Assembly (NCBI RefSeq): GCF_001431505.1
Contig: NZ_LDJP01000045.1
Location: forward strand, 1-64,000
From: Stenotrophomonas daejeonensis
Lineage (GTDB): Bacteria > Pseudomonadota > Gammaproteobacteria > Xanthomonadales > Xanthomonadaceae
Reading direction: 5' to 3'
DNA: 64,000 nt
The notes below the pieces were generated by a model. That model worked only from the letters and a program-made list of their open reading frames with translations. It ran no database searches and was not told where the DNA came from. How positions within the stretch are numbered: the first letter of the stretch is position 1; every line of letters starts with the position of its first letter. Positions 54,409 to 64,000 of this stretch are shown piece after piece. Position numbers and translations under genes: made by a program.

Positions 54409-56031
54409 ATGCATCGCTATCTGGTTTACGTGTTGGCCCTGGTCCTGTTGCCGGTCTCGCTGGCGTTGGCCCTGCACTGGCCTGCCTGGTACTGGGGCGT
54501 GGGCCTGTTCGGCGCGATGTCGCTGCTGGGCACGTGGGACATGCTGCAGCGGCGCAGCACGCTGCGGCGCAATTACCCGGTGCTGGCGCACTTCCGCTAC
54601 GGGCTGGAATCCATCGGCCCGGAGATCCGCCAGTACTTCGTGCAGAGCGACCTGGACGACGTGCCGTTCTCGCGCCAGCAGCGGCAGCTGGTCTACCAGC
54701 GTGCGCGCAACGTGATGGACGTGGTGCCGTTCGGCACGCTGCGCAGCGCCTATGCGGTGGACTACGAATGGATCAACCATTCGCTGGCGCCCGCCCACGC
54801 CGCCGACCATGATTTCCGGGTGGTGATCGGCGCCGGCTGCGCCAGGCCGTACTCGGCCAGCGTGTTCAACATCTCGGCGATGAGCTTCGGCTCGCTGTCG
54901 GCCAACGCCATCCGCGCGCTGAACAAGGGCGCGAAGCTGGGCGGCTTCTACCACGACACCGGCGAGGGTTCGATCTCGCCCTACCACCGCGAGCATGGCG
55001 GCGACCTGGTGTGGGAAATCGGCTCGGGGTATTTCGGTTGCCGCGACGAGCAGGGCGGTTTCAGCGAGGAGCGCTTCGTCGCCAACGCCAACCACGACCA
55101 GGTGAGGATGATCGAGATCAAGCTGTCGCAGGGCGCCAAGCCGGGCCACGGCGGGGTGCTGCCGGCGGCCAAGGTCAGTGCGGAAATCTCGGTTACCCGC
55201 GGCGTACCGATGGGCGTGGACTGCGTGTCGCCGGCGCAACACTCGGCGTTCTCCACGCCGGTGGGGCTGCTGCAGTTCGTGGCGCGGCTGCGCGAGCTGT
55301 CCGGCGGCAAGCCGACCGGCTTCAAGCTCGCCATCGGCCACCCATGGGAATGGTTCGGCATCGCCAAGGCGATGCACGAGACCGGGCTGTTGCCCGACTT
55401 CATCGTGGTCGATGGCGCCGAGGGCGGCACCGGTGCCTCGCCGGCCGAGTTCATCGACCACGTTGGCGTGCCGATGAACGAAGCCCTGATCCTGGTGCAC
55501 AACACGCTGGTGGGGTTGAACCTGCGCGAGCGCATCCGCATCGGTGCCGCCGGCAAGGTGACCAGCGCCTTCGACATCGCCCGCACCATCGCGCTGGGCG
55601 CGGACTGGTGCAATGCCGGGCGCGGCTTCATGTTCGCGCTGGGCTGCATCCAGTCGCTGAGCTGCCACAACGACAAATGCCCCACCGGCATCGCCACCCA
55701 GGACCCGAGCCGCTGGAAGCACCTGGAACCGGAAGACAAGGCGCACCGCGTGGCCAGCTTCCACGACAACACCCTGCGCGCGCTGCGCGACCTGCTGGGG
55801 GCGGCCGGTCTGCAGCATCCTTCCGAACTCGGGCCCGAGCACATCCTGCGTCGCGTCTCGCCCACCGAGATCCGCTCGATGGCGACGCTGTACCGCTACC
55901 TGGCCCCCGGCGAGCTGCTGGACCGGGTGCCCGAGCATGCGGTGTTCCGCGAATACTGGGCCGATGCGCGCAGCGACTCGTTCGGCCCGCCGCCGCGGAT
56001 CGCGGCATTGCGGGGAACCAAGCTGTGCTGA
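54409..56031 (+). CDS. FMN-binding glutamate synthase family protein
   Basis: 540 residues. Two N-terminal membrane segments (YLVYVLALVLLPVSLALAL; YWGVGLFGAMSLL) precede a glutamate-synthase-like TIM barrel: VFNISAMSFGSLSANAIRALNKGA, NTGEGSISPYH-like GGDLVWEIGSGYFGCR, GAKPGHGGVLPAAKV, DGAEGGTGASP, and a C-terminal Cys set CHNDKCPTGIATQ for an Fe-S cluster. Such stand-alone proteins lack the amidotransferase domain and probably form glutamate from ammonia or act on other substrates. No glutaminase partner is adjacent. Confidence 0.9.
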   Translation: MHRYLVYVLALVLLPVSLALALHWPAWYWGVGLFGAMSLLGTWDMLQRRSTLRRNYPVLAHFRYGLESIGPEIRQYFVQSDLDDVPFSRQQRQLVYQRARNVMDVVPFGTLRSAYAVDYEWINHSLAPAHAADHDFRVVIGAGCARPYSASVFNISAMSFGSLSANAIRALNKGAKLGGFYHDTGEGSISPYHREHGGDLVWEIGSGYFGCRDEQGGFSEERFVANANHDQVRMIEIKLSQGAKPGHGGVLPAAKVSAEISVTRGVPMGVDCVSPAQHSAFSTPVGLLQFVARLRELSGGKPTGFKLAIGHPWEWFGIAKAMHETGLLPDFIVVDGAEGGTGASPAEFIDHVGVPMNEALILVHNTLVGLNLRERIRIGAAGKVTSAFDIARTIALGADWCNAGRGFMFALGCIQSLSCHNDKCPTGIATQDPSRWKHLEPEDKAHRVASFHDNTLRALRDLLGAAGLQHPSELGPEHILRRVSPTEIRSMATLYRYLAPGELLDRVPEHAVFREYWADARSDSFGPPPRIAALRGTKLC

Positions 56032-56043
56032 GGCCCGAGCAGG

Positions 56044-56180
56044 AGTCGTAGGTACGGGGCTCGCCCCGTATGGAGGCTTTTCCGGTGAAGCTTCGTGCGG
56101 GGCGAGCCCCGCACCTACGGAAGCAGTGCGGAGGCTTCACCGGGAACGCTTCATGCGGGGCAGGCCCCCCGCATCCATGG
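56044..56180. repeat. GTAG-type REP palindromes
   Basis: Units GTAGGTACGGGGCTCGCCCCGTA and the inverse GGGGCGAGCCCCGCACCTAC, plus a third CGGGGCAGGCCCCCCGCA, form interrupted palindromes separated by GAGGCTT..CCGGTGAAGC and its inverse. A GTAG tetranucleotide at the stem base is the hallmark of Stenotrophomonas SMAG-type REPs. A related unit occurs at 59042-59117. Confidence 0.7.
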
Positions 56181-56188
56181 GGATGCGC

Positions 56189-57436
56189 TCACCGCAGCCA
56201 ATCGACCGCGCCTTCGGCGGCACGCAGGGCGCTGGCGTAGCAGGCGGTCAGCAGGTAGCCGCCGGTCGGGGCTTCCCAGTCCAGCATTTCGCCGGCGCAG
56301 AACACGCCGGGCAGGGCACGCAGCATCAGCCGCGCGTCCATCGCCTCCAGCCGCACGCCGCCGGCGGTGCTGATGGCCTCGCTCATCGGGCGCGGGCGCA
56401 GCAGGCGCAGCGGCAGGCGTTTGAGCGTGCGCGCCACCGCATCCAGGTCGTTGCCGGCGTCCTTGCCGAGTATTTCGAATACCAGCGCAGCCTTGGCCGC
56501 ATCCACACCGGCGGCGCGGCGCAGGTGTTCGCCGAAGCTGCGGCCTTTGCGCGGGCGTGCGAGGTCGGCGTGCAGGCGTTGCAGCTCGCGGCCGGGGACG
56601 AGGTCCAGTTCCAGCATCGCGTGGCCATCACGGTTGATCGCCTCGCGCAGATCGGCGGCGATGGCATAAATCACGCTGCCTTCGATGCCGTATCCGCTGG
56701 CCACGCATTCGCCTTGCAATGCATGCGCGGTGCCATGTGCGTCGCGCCAATGCGCGATGATCGGTTTGAGCGGGCTGCCGGCGTGGCGCTGCTGGAAGTG
56801 CGTGCTCCAGTCGATGTCGAAACCGCAGTTGGCCGCTTGCAACGGTGCGATTTCGACGCCGCGTGTACGCAGCGCCTCCACCCAACCGCCATCGGAGCCG
56901 AGCTGCGGCCAGCTGCCGCCGCCCAGTGCCAGCACGGTGGCGTCGGCCCGCACGGTGGTTTCGCCGGCGGCGGTCCGCATGCGCAGGCTGCCGTCGTCGT
57001 TCCAGCCCAGCCAATGGTGCTGGACGTGGAAGCGCACGCCCTGTTCCTTCAGGCGCCGCACCCAGCCGCGCAGCAGTGGCGCGGCCTTGCGGTCCAGCGG
57101 AAACACGCGCCCGGAGCTGCCCACGTAGGTCTCCACGCCCAGCCCCTGCGCCCAGCGGCGCAGTGCGTCGGCGTCGAACCCGTCCAGCCAGCTGGCGACC
57201 GCCGCCTCACGCTCGCGGTAGCGGGCGTCGAACCCGGGACGCGGTTCGGAATGGGTGAGGTTCAGCCCGCCCTTGCCGGCGATCAGGAACTTGCGTCCCG
57301 GCGAGCCCTTGGCTTCGTACAGATCGACCGGCAGCCCGGCGCCACGCAGGCGCTCGGCGGCGAACAGCCCGGCCGGGCCGCCGCCGATCACCGCGACGCG
57401 CTTTCCCGTGGGACGGGTTTCAGCGGGGCTGGACAT
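56189..57436 (-). CDS. FAD-dependent oxidoreductase, HI0933/BaiN type (TIGR03862-like)
   Basis: 415 residues. The FAD-binding Rossmann motif VIGGGPAGLFAAERL is near residue 14. GSPGRKFLIAGKGGLNLTHSE matches the family signature. A substrate domain and the end 'GVFCAGEMLDWEAPTGGYLLTACYASALRA' carry the second dinucleotide-binding region. Biochemical function of this group is unclear. It overlaps the FKBP gene's end by 17 bp on the same strand. Confidence 0.88.
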   Translation of the reverse strand: MSSPAETRPTGKRVAVIGGGPAGLFAAERLRGAGLPVDLYEAKGSPGRKFLIAGKGGLNLTHSEPRPGFDARYREREAAVASWLDGFDADALRRWAQGLGVETYVGSSGRVFPLDRKAAPLLRGWVRRLKEQGVRFHVQHHWLGWNDDGSLRMRTAAGETTVRADATVLALGGGSWPQLGSDGGWVEALRTRGVEIAPLQAANCGFDIDWSTHFQQRHAGSPLKPIIAHWRDAHGTAHALQGECVASGYGIEGSVIYAIAADLREAINRDGHAMLELDLVPGRELQRLHADLARPRKGRSFGEHLRRAAGVDAAKAALVFEILGKDAGNDLDAVARTLKRLPLRLLRPRPMSEAISTAGGVRLEAMDARLMLRALPGVFCAGEMLDWEAPTGGYLLTACYASALRAAEGAVDWLR

Positions 57437-57851
57437 CGAGCAGTTCGACGTCGAACACCAGCGAGGAGCCCGCCGGGATCGGGCCGGTGCGGCGGTTGCC
57501 GTAGCCGTACTCGGCCGGGATCAGCAGCGTGCGCTTGCCGCCGACCTTCATGCCGGCCACGCCCTCGTCCCAGCCGCGGATGACCTGCTTCTCGCCGAGG
57601 TTGAAGGTGAACGGCTGGGCGCGGTCCAGCGAGCTGTCGAACTTCTCGCCGTGCCTGTCGGCAGTGCGTTCGTCGTAGAGCCAGCCGGTGTAGTGCACGG
57701 TGACCTTGCTGCCGGGCACGGCCTCGGCGCCGTTGCCCGGCACGGTGTCGATGCGCTCGAAAGCCGCGATGCTGCCTCCCGGCGGCGGGCCGGGCGGGGT
57801 GCAGCCGGCAAGGGGCAGGGACAGCAGCAAGCTGGCGAAAAGACGACGCAT
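57420..57851 (-). CDS. FKBP-type peptidyl-prolyl isomerase, lipoprotein
   Basis: From ATG 57851 the protein has 143 residues. A lipoprotein signal (MRRLFASLLLSLPLAGC) ends at the lipidated Cys; the FKBP domain follows with VTVHYTGWLYDERT, FDSSLDR, QPFTFNLGEKQVIRGWDEGVAGMKVGGKR and AEYGYG, all expected active-site residues. A GTG at 57863 would add four residues. It probably folds envelope proteins. It is upstream of the flavoprotein gene with overlap. Confidence 0.92.
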   Translation of the reverse strand: MRRLFASLLLSLPLAGCTPPGPPPGGSIAAFERIDTVPGNGAEAVPGSKVTVHYTGWLYDERTADRHGEKFDSSLDRAQPFTFNLGEKQVIRGWDEGVAGMKVGGKRTLLIPAEYGYGNRRTGPIPAGSSLVFDVELLDVQPR

Positions 57852-57913
57852 GGCGGTATTCACGGATACGAAACACGCAAGGGTAGCGCATCGCCTGCGG
57901 GTATCATGGCGGC

Positions 57914-58279
57914 ATGGCCAAACTGCTGCTCAACCTGCGCAACGTCGAGGAAGACGAAAGCCGCGAAGTCGGCGAATTGCTCGACCGCAACGGCATCGCC
58001 TGGTACCGCACCGAACCCAGCCCGTGGGGCATTTCCTTCGGTGGCATCTGGCTGCGCGAGCGTGGCGACCACCCGCGCGCGAAGGCGCTGATGGACGCTT
58101 ACCAGAGCGAGCGCTCGCAGCGCGTGCGCGCCGAGCGCGAAGCCGGGCTGCGCGACGGCACCGCCGAAACCTTCGCCACGCTGTTCCGCCGGCGGCCGCT
58201 GTACGTGCTCGCCATGCTGCTGGGCATGCTCGCGGCGGCGGCGCTGGTGCTGCTGCCGTTCGTGCTGCTGCGTGGCTGA
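57914..58279 (+). CDS. Small membrane protein, DUF6164-like
   Basis: 121 residues: an N-terminal globular part (MAKLLLNLRNVEEDESREVG, LLDRNGIAWYRTEPSPWGISFGGIWL) and one membrane helix near the C-terminus (YVLAMLLGMLAAAALVLLPFVLL). It is similar in style to DUF6164, whose function is unknown. It starts 20 bp before trhO ends its upstream region, so the two may be cotranscribed. Confidence 0.75.
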   Translation: MAKLLLNLRNVEEDESREVGELLDRNGIAWYRTEPSPWGISFGGIWLRERGDHPRAKALMDAYQSERSQRVRAEREAGLRDGTAETFATLFRRRPLYVLAMLLGMLAAAALVLLPFVLLRG

Positions 58280-58298
58280 GTGCAGGTAAAATGGCGGC

Positions 58299-59045
58299 AT
58301 GATCGTCAATACCGCTGCCTACCACTTCGTTTCCATCGCCGATGCCGAAGCGCTGGCCGCCCGGCTGCTGGAGCGGGCGCAGGCGCTGGAGCTGCGCGGC
58401 ACCCTCCTGGTCGCGGGCGAGGGCATCAACCTGTTCCTGGCCGGCAGTGCCGAAAGCATCGATGCCTTCTATGGCGAATTGAAAGATGATGCGCGCTTTT
58501 CCGACATGCGCGTCAAATACAGCCATAGCCATATGCAGCCGTTCGCGCGGCTCAAGGCCAAGGTCAAGCAGGAGATCATCAGCTTCCGCCGCGACGACGG
58601 CCAGCCGCTGGACTACCCGCGCGCCCCGGCCGTGGCTCCGGCCACGCTGCAACGCTGGCTGCGGCAGGGCCATGATGACGACGGCAAGCGCGTGGTGATG
58701 CTCGACACCCGCAACGAGCAGGAATTCGCGCACGGCACCTTCGCCGGCGCCTTGACCCTGCCGATCGCCCGCTTCACCGACCTGCCGGCGGCGCTGGAAC
58801 CGCACCGCGCCGGGCTGGCCGATGCCACCGTGGTCAGCTTCTGCACCGGCGGCATCCGCTGCGAGAAGGCCGCGTTGTGGATGCGCAACGACGGCATGGA
58901 CAACGTGCTGCAGCTGGATGGCGGCATCCTCGGTTATTTCGAGGACGTCGGCGGCGAAGGCTACGAGGGCCGTTGCTTCGTGTTCGACGAGCGCGTGGCG
59001 CTGGACCCGCAGTTGCAGCCGCTGGTGGACGCAGCAACTCCGTAG
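58299..59045 (+). CDS. trhO: tRNA uridine(34) hydroxylase TrhO
   Basis: 248 residues. TrhO uses molecular oxygen to make 5-hydroxyuridine at tRNA position 34. An N-terminal ferredoxin-like domain ([19 protein letters not shown]) precedes a rhodanese domain ([25 protein letters not shown]) with the active Cys in [16 protein letters not shown]. It is shorter than the 330-residue E. coli form and lacks the C-terminal cysteine region, which is common for the short class. It begins 19 bp after the DUF6164-like gene. Confidence 0.88.
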   Translation: MIVNTAAYHFVSIADAEALAARLLERAQALELRGTLLVAGEGINLFLAGSAESIDAFYGELKDDARFSDMRVKYSHSHMQPFARLKAKVKQEIISFRRDDGQPLDYPRAPAVAPATLQRWLRQGHDDDGKRVVMLDTRNEQEFAHGTFAGALTLPIARFTDLPAALEPHRAGLADATVVSFCTGGIRCEKAALWMRNDGMDNVLQLDGGILGYFEDVGGEGYEGRCFVFDERVALDPQLQPLVDAATP

Positions 59046-59117
59046 ATGCGGGGCTTGCCCCGCATGTGGCTTTCCCGGTAATGCCCCTGTGTCGGGCAAG
59101 CCCGACACCTACGAGAG
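59042..59117. repeat. GTAG-type REP unit after trhO
   Basis: GTAGATGCGGGGCTTGCCCCGCA and the inverted unit GTCGGGCAAGCCCGACACCTAC, spaced by about 25 bp. It is the same family as 56044-56180. Confidence 0.7.
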
Positions 59118-59244
59118 CGGTACTCCTGTGGGTGAGGGTGGAATCACCGCGGAAAACAGTGTCCGGGTGATGGCCGTTCCGGATGGATGGGAAACGCCCC
59201 GGCGGACCCCCATGTCGTTTCCGACGTCCGCCGGAAACCACCGC

Positions 59245-60234
59245 ATGATCCCCCTTTCCATCCTCGACCTGGCCCCGGTCTGCGAAGGTGCCACGCCCCG
59301 CGAGGCCTTCGCCAACATGCTCGATCTGGCCCGCCATGCCGAGCGCTGGGGCTACCGCCGCTACTGGCTGGCCGAGCACCACAACATGCCGGGCATCGCC
59401 AGCGCGGCGACCTCGGTGCTGATCGGCCACGTCGCCGGTGGCACCTCCACCATCCGCGTCGGTGCCGGCGGCATCATGCTGCCCAACCATTCGCCGCTGC
59501 AGGTGGCCGAGCAGTTCGGCACGCTGGCCTCGCTGTACCCGGGGCGCATCGACCTCGGCCTGGGCCGGGCGCCGGGCACCGACCAGCCCACCGCGCGGGC
59601 CCTGCGCCGCTATTTCGACAGCGCCGACCAGTTCCCGCAGGATGTGGCCGAACTGCTGCGCTACTTCGAGCCGGCGCAGCCAGGGCAGGGTGTGCAGGCG
59701 GTGCCGGGGGCGGGTGTCGAGGTGCCGGTGTGGCTGCTCGGCTCCAGCCTGTTCAGCGCGCGCCTGTCGGCGGCGATGGGCCTGCCGTTCGCGTTCGCCT
59801 CGCATTTCGCCCCGGATGCGATGGACGAGGCGGTGGCGCTCTATCGCCGCGATTTCCGTGCTTCGGCACGGCTGGCCGAGCCCTGGGTGATCCTCGCGCT
59901 GAACGTGGTGGCCAGCGAATCGGAGGCGCAGTCGCGGCGGCTGTTCACCACCCAGCAGCAGAGCTTCGTGAACCTGCGGCGCGGCCGGCCGGGGCGCATC
60001 CCGGCGCCGGTGGACGACATCGAGGCGTTCTGGGAGCCGCATGAAAAGGCCGGTGTGGAGCGGGCGCTGGCCTGCACCGTGCTGGGCGATGCGGCGCAGG
60101 TCGGCGAGGGGCTGGCGGCATTTGCCGCGCGCCACCGCCCGGACGAGATGATGATCACCGCCAACGTCTTCGACCACGCCGCGCGGCTGCGTTCCTTCGA
60201 GTTGGCGATGCGGGCGTGGCAGTCGCGGCACTGA
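59245..60234 (+). CDS. LLM-class flavin-dependent oxidoreductase (luciferase-like)
   Basis: 329 residues starting [20 protein letters not shown]. The fold signature of bacterial luciferase-like monooxygenases is visible: [84 protein letters not shown]. The group reduces or oxidises with FMN; substrate is unknown. The ATG at 59245 is chosen because it gives the family N-terminus; earlier starts run through REP sequence. Confidence 0.9.
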   Translation: MIPLSILDLAPVCEGATPREAFANMLDLARHAERWGYRRYWLAEHHNMPGIASAATSVLIGHVAGGTSTIRVGAGGIMLPNHSPLQVAEQFGTLASLYPGRIDLGLGRAPGTDQPTARALRRYFDSADQFPQDVAELLRYFEPAQPGQGVQAVPGAGVEVPVWLLGSSLFSARLSAAMGLPFAFASHFAPDAMDEAVALYRRDFRASARLAEPWVILALNVVASESEAQSRRLFTTQQQSFVNLRRGRPGRIPAPVDDIEAFWEPHEKAGVERALACTVLGDAAQVGEGLAAFAARHRPDEMMITANVFDHAARLRSFELAMRAWQSRH

Positions 60235-60294
60235 CGACGGCTGGCTGAACCGCGGCGCGGCCGCGCTGGCGGCTGCCGCGGAAAACCCGGATAA

Positions 60295-61749
<1,455 letters not shown>

Positions 61750-61773
61750 GCCTCGCCGGCGAAGTGGCATGAG

Positions 61774-61802
61774 GAAAGGCCCTGCACTTGCGGGGCCTTT
61801 TC
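61774..61802 (+). terminator. Terminator after purA
   Basis: AAAGGCCCTGC pairs with GCGGGGCCTTT (one G-T pair) around ACTT, followed by TTCG. The T-run is short. Confidence 0.75.
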
Positions 61803-61920
61803 GTATCCGGGCTTCTCGAGGCAGCCATGGTTTGGCCGTGCATGGAGGGCTGCAGCCAGCCCCGGTGATCCGACGGCAGTCATTGCCTCGGGGTGGTTGA
61901 GAGGTGGCCGGCCCCGGCCT

Positions 61921-62115
61921 TCAGTGTTTCCCGCTGCCGGGCGACTTGCGGCCGCTGCCGGATTTCTTGCCGCCGCCATCCTGCTTGTTGACCGTGGCCC
62001 AGGCGATCCGCTCGGCGGCTTCATGGCTGCGGCCGTGCTCCAGTTCGCTTTTCTCGATGTGCCGGGCCTGCCGCTTCTGCTTGTCGGTATAGCTGGACTT
62101 GTCGCCTTGGGTCAT
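61921..62115 (-). CDS. Small basic hypothetical protein
   Basis: 64 residues, MTQGDKSSYTDKQKRQARHI then EKSELEHGRSHEAAERIAWATVNKQDGGGKKSG. This pattern (KSKYTDKQKRKAxHIExGYxxxGxxxxExERRAWATVNKxxGGG) is a widespread small protein sometimes labelled 'plasmid stabilisation protein'; function is not known. It is convergent with purA. Confidence 0.8.
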   Translation of the reverse strand: MTQGDKSSYTDKQKRQARHIEKSELEHGRSHEAAERIAWATVNKQDGGGKKSGSGRKSPGSGKH

Positions 62116-62278
62116 GTCGCTTCTCCCGTGATTGGATTGCCGGCAGGTATAGGCCGGACAGGTAGAGCGGGGCGTGAAGCAAGCGTTGGCAATCCGCTAT
62201 TCGTTGCCTTTGGCAGGTCCGGGAGAGTGGGGCGGCTGGCTAGAATGCGGCCGTTGCGATGCTGCCGGATTCCTGCCG

Positions 62279-63007
62279 ATGCGAATCGACCCTGCCGAAA
62301 TCGAAGCCCTGTTCGATGCCATTCCCAGCGTGCTGTTCTTTGCCAAGGACAGCGCGGGGCGTTACACCCACGTCAACAAGACGATGATGCAGCGGCTTGG
62401 CGTGCGGTCGCGCGGGGAGGTGATCGGCAGGCGTGCCGATGAGCTGTACCCGGCCGGAATGAGCGAGGCGTACGTCGCGCAGGACCAGCGCGTGCTGGCT
62501 GGCGAGGTGGTCGAGAACGTCATGGAACTGCAGCTGTTTGCCAACCGCCGGCCGGGTTGGTGCCTGACCTGCAAGCGCCCGATCGTCGAGAACGGCAAGG
62601 TGGTGGGCCTGATCGGCATTTCCCGCGACCTGGGGCAACGCGGTGGGCTGGAGTCGCAGTACGAGCCGCTGCGGTTGGCCTTGGACTACCTCAGCACGCA
62701 CTACGCCGAGAGCGTGCGCATGCAGACCCTGCTGGACATCACCGGGTTCTCGCTGTCCAAGCTGGAGCGGAGCTTCCGCAAGGTGTTCCAGATGACCCCG
62801 CAGCAGGTGCTCACCCGGCTGCGCATCCAGATCGCGCTGCACCTGCTGCATGGCGAGGACAGCGTGGCCAGCATCGGCCAGGCCTGCGGGTTCAGCGACC
62901 AGAGCGCGTTCACCCGCAAGTTCAAGGCCGAGGTGGGCATGGCGCCGCGCCAGTACCGGGCGTTGATCGCGGCCAGGGAACGGCCGGGTGACCTGCCCAT
63001 GGATTGA
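62279..63007 (+). CDS. AraC-family regulator with N-terminal PAS domain
   Basis: 242 residues. A PAS domain (about 5-125: LFDAIPSVLFFAKDSAGRYTHVNKTMMQRLG ... GLIGISRDL) is followed by a double HTH of AraC type (LLDITGFSLSKLERSFRKVFQMTPQQVLTRLRIQIALHLL; ASIGQACGFSDQSAFTRKFKAEVGMAPRQYR). It probably activates target genes in response to a small ligand or redox signal. The ATG at 62279 gives a complete PAS start; no autoregulated neighbour is clear. Confidence 0.9.
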   Translation: MRIDPAEIEALFDAIPSVLFFAKDSAGRYTHVNKTMMQRLGVRSRGEVIGRRADELYPAGMSEAYVAQDQRVLAGEVVENVMELQLFANRRPGWCLTCKRPIVENGKVVGLIGISRDLGQRGGLESQYEPLRLALDYLSTHYAESVRMQTLLDITGFSLSKLERSFRKVFQMTPQQVLTRLRIQIALHLLHGEDSVASIGQACGFSDQSAFTRKFKAEVGMAPRQYRALIAARERPGDLPMD

Positions 63008-63103
63008 CGGAAGCATGACTTCCGGCGCTGTCCGGCGCATGCCGCGGGCGGCGACGATGCGTCATTGGCTGATTCCGTCGATGGCATACAAGGGAGAGTG
63101 AGC

Positions 63104-64000
63104 ATGCGTCGTATCCTGGCAACCGCAATCGCGCTGGCGTTGGCCGGCACCTGTGTTTCGGCATCCGCACAAGGCGAGGCGCCTGCGACGCCCGTGGCCG
63201 GGCAATCATCGGCAACGACCCAACTGCCGCGTACCGCACGGCCGAGCCATTACCACGTCGAGGTCACGCCGCATGCCGGGGAGATGGCGTTCGACGGCAA
63301 GGTGCGGATCGACCTGGAGGTGCTGGAAAGCACGTCGAGCATCGTGTTGCAGGCGGCGAACCTGCGCTTTGCCAACAGTACGCTCGCCGCGGCCGGCGGC
63401 AAGCCGATGCCGGCAACCGCAAGTGTCGATGGCGAGAACCAGACCGCCACCTTCAGCTTCGGCAAGCCGTTGTCCCCGGGGCATTACACGCTTGCCACCG
63501 ATTACAGCGGCGTCATCAACACCCAGGCCAATGGCCTGTTCGCGCTCGACTACCCGACCGAGTCGGGTAACCGGCGCGCGCTGTTCACCCAGTTCGAGAA
63601 CTCAGATGCGCGGCGTTTCATCCCCTCGTGGGACGAGCCGGGCTACAAGGCGACCTTCGACCTGGTCATCAACGTGCCGGAAGCCGAGATGGCGGTCAGC
63701 AACATGCCGGTGGCAAGCACCAGGGAGCTGGGCAATGGCCTGAAGCAGGTGGTGTTCCAGACCACGCCGAAGATGTCCACCTACCTGCTGTTCGTCGCGG
63801 CCGGCGATTTCGAGCGGGCCGCCATCAAGGACGACGGCGGTACCGAGATCGGCGTGATCGCGCAGAAGGGCAAGGTCGAGCAGGCGCGCTTCGCGCTGGA
63901 GGGCAGCCGTGAGGTCCTGCGCGAGTACAACGATTATTTCGGCGTGCCCTACCCGCTGCCGAAACTCGACAACCTGGCCGCGCCCGGCAGCAGCCAGTTC
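63104..64000 (+). CDS. M1-family aminopeptidase, exported, 3' end outside the window
   Basis: The first 299 codons are visible. A signal peptide (MRRILATAIALALAGTCVSASA) precedes an M1 N-terminal beta-domain: RPSHYHVEVTPHAGEMAFDG, YSGVINTQANGLFALDYPTESG and 'FTQFENSDARRFIPSWDEPGYKATFDLVINVP', the conserved E/D-P-x-x-R region. The GAMEN and zinc-binding HExxH motifs lie beyond the window: the last bases read PKLDNLAAPGSSQF, where a GAMEN-type sequence would be next. AGGGAGAGTGAGC before the ATG is a good ribosome binding site. Confidence 0.9.
   Translation, partial: MRRILATAIALALAGTCVSASAQGEAPATPVAGQSSATTQLPRTARPSHYHVEVTPHAGEMAFDGKVRIDLEVLESTSSIVLQAANLRFANSTLAAAGGKPMPATASVDGENQTATFSFGKPLSPGHYTLATDYSGVINTQANGLFALDYPTESGNRRALFTQFENSDARRFIPSWDEPGYKATFDLVINVPEAEMAVSNMPVASTRELGNGLKQVVFQTTPKMSTYLLFVAAGDFERAAIKDDGGTEIGVIAQKGKVEQARFALEGSREVLREYNDYFGVPYPLPKLDNLAAPGSSQF

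Overview
The window looks like a chromosome segment from a high-GC Xanthomonadaceae bacterium, most likely Stenotrophomonas, Pseudoxanthomonas or a close relative. The basis is the thrS-infC-rpmI-rplT-pheS-pheT-ihfA-merR-tRNA-Pro order followed by a gumN-like gene, GTAG-type REP palindromes, and an imuA-imuB-dnaE2 operon preceded by a TTAG-N8-CTAA LexA-like box. No database search was possible, so the genus is an inference.

The layout is a core chromosome split by one large insertion. Left core (1-2474): the 5' end of a pseudopilin gene, uvrB, and tRNA-Val(GAC). A 51-bp copy of the 3' part of this tRNA recurs at 41276-41326. The two copies bound a genomic island of about 38.8 kb whose tyrosine integrase (39987-41123) and AlpA-like regulator (39650-39946) sit next to the right end. 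Right core (41327-64000): translation genes, a gumN-like gene, ccoG, a truncated hemoglobin, a nucleotide-sugar dehydrogenase, an FMN glutamate synthase-like protein, an HI0933-type flavoprotein, FKBP, trhO, a luciferase-like oxidoreductase, purA, a PAS-AraC regulator and the start of an M1 aminopeptidase.

The island is a mosaic. (i) 2.5-7.4 kb: a 'mobile mystery protein A' gene without partner B, a Fic remnant, IS fragments, three different repeat-rich non-coding tracts (one of them oriT-like) and a gene that may be MobI-like. (ii) 7.6-12.8 kb: the complete SOS mutasome imuA-imuB-dnaE2. (iii) 13.1-19.3 kb: an integron cassette array with no integrase gene. It carries aadA2 and a class 1 3'-conserved segment (qacEdelta1, sul1), several attC sites, and two decayed IS1111-type elements abutting attC sites. 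(iv) 19.7-33.6 kb: six same-strand genes, interrupted by IS elements. They encode a LOTUS-like protein, an unknown protein, a ClpB-like AAA+ ATPase, a small radical-SAM protein, a 2106-residue zinc-ribbon/kinase/SF1-helicase/nuclease fusion, and a coiled-coil protein. (v) 34.1-37.8 kb: an AAA ATPase plus subtilisin-like protease pair matching the IetAS anti-phage system.

Together the island combines resistance, mutagenesis and defence. The cluster in (iv) is the best candidate for an undescribed defence system: three of its junctions are 4-bp overlaps, which implies tight translational coupling. The imuABC operon and the resistance cassettes share one orientation with no visible terminator between them, so SOS-driven read-through into the cassettes is possible. 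Outside the island, the region before thrS carries a threonine-rich leader peptide followed by a perfect terminator hairpin, which looks like a threonine attenuator.
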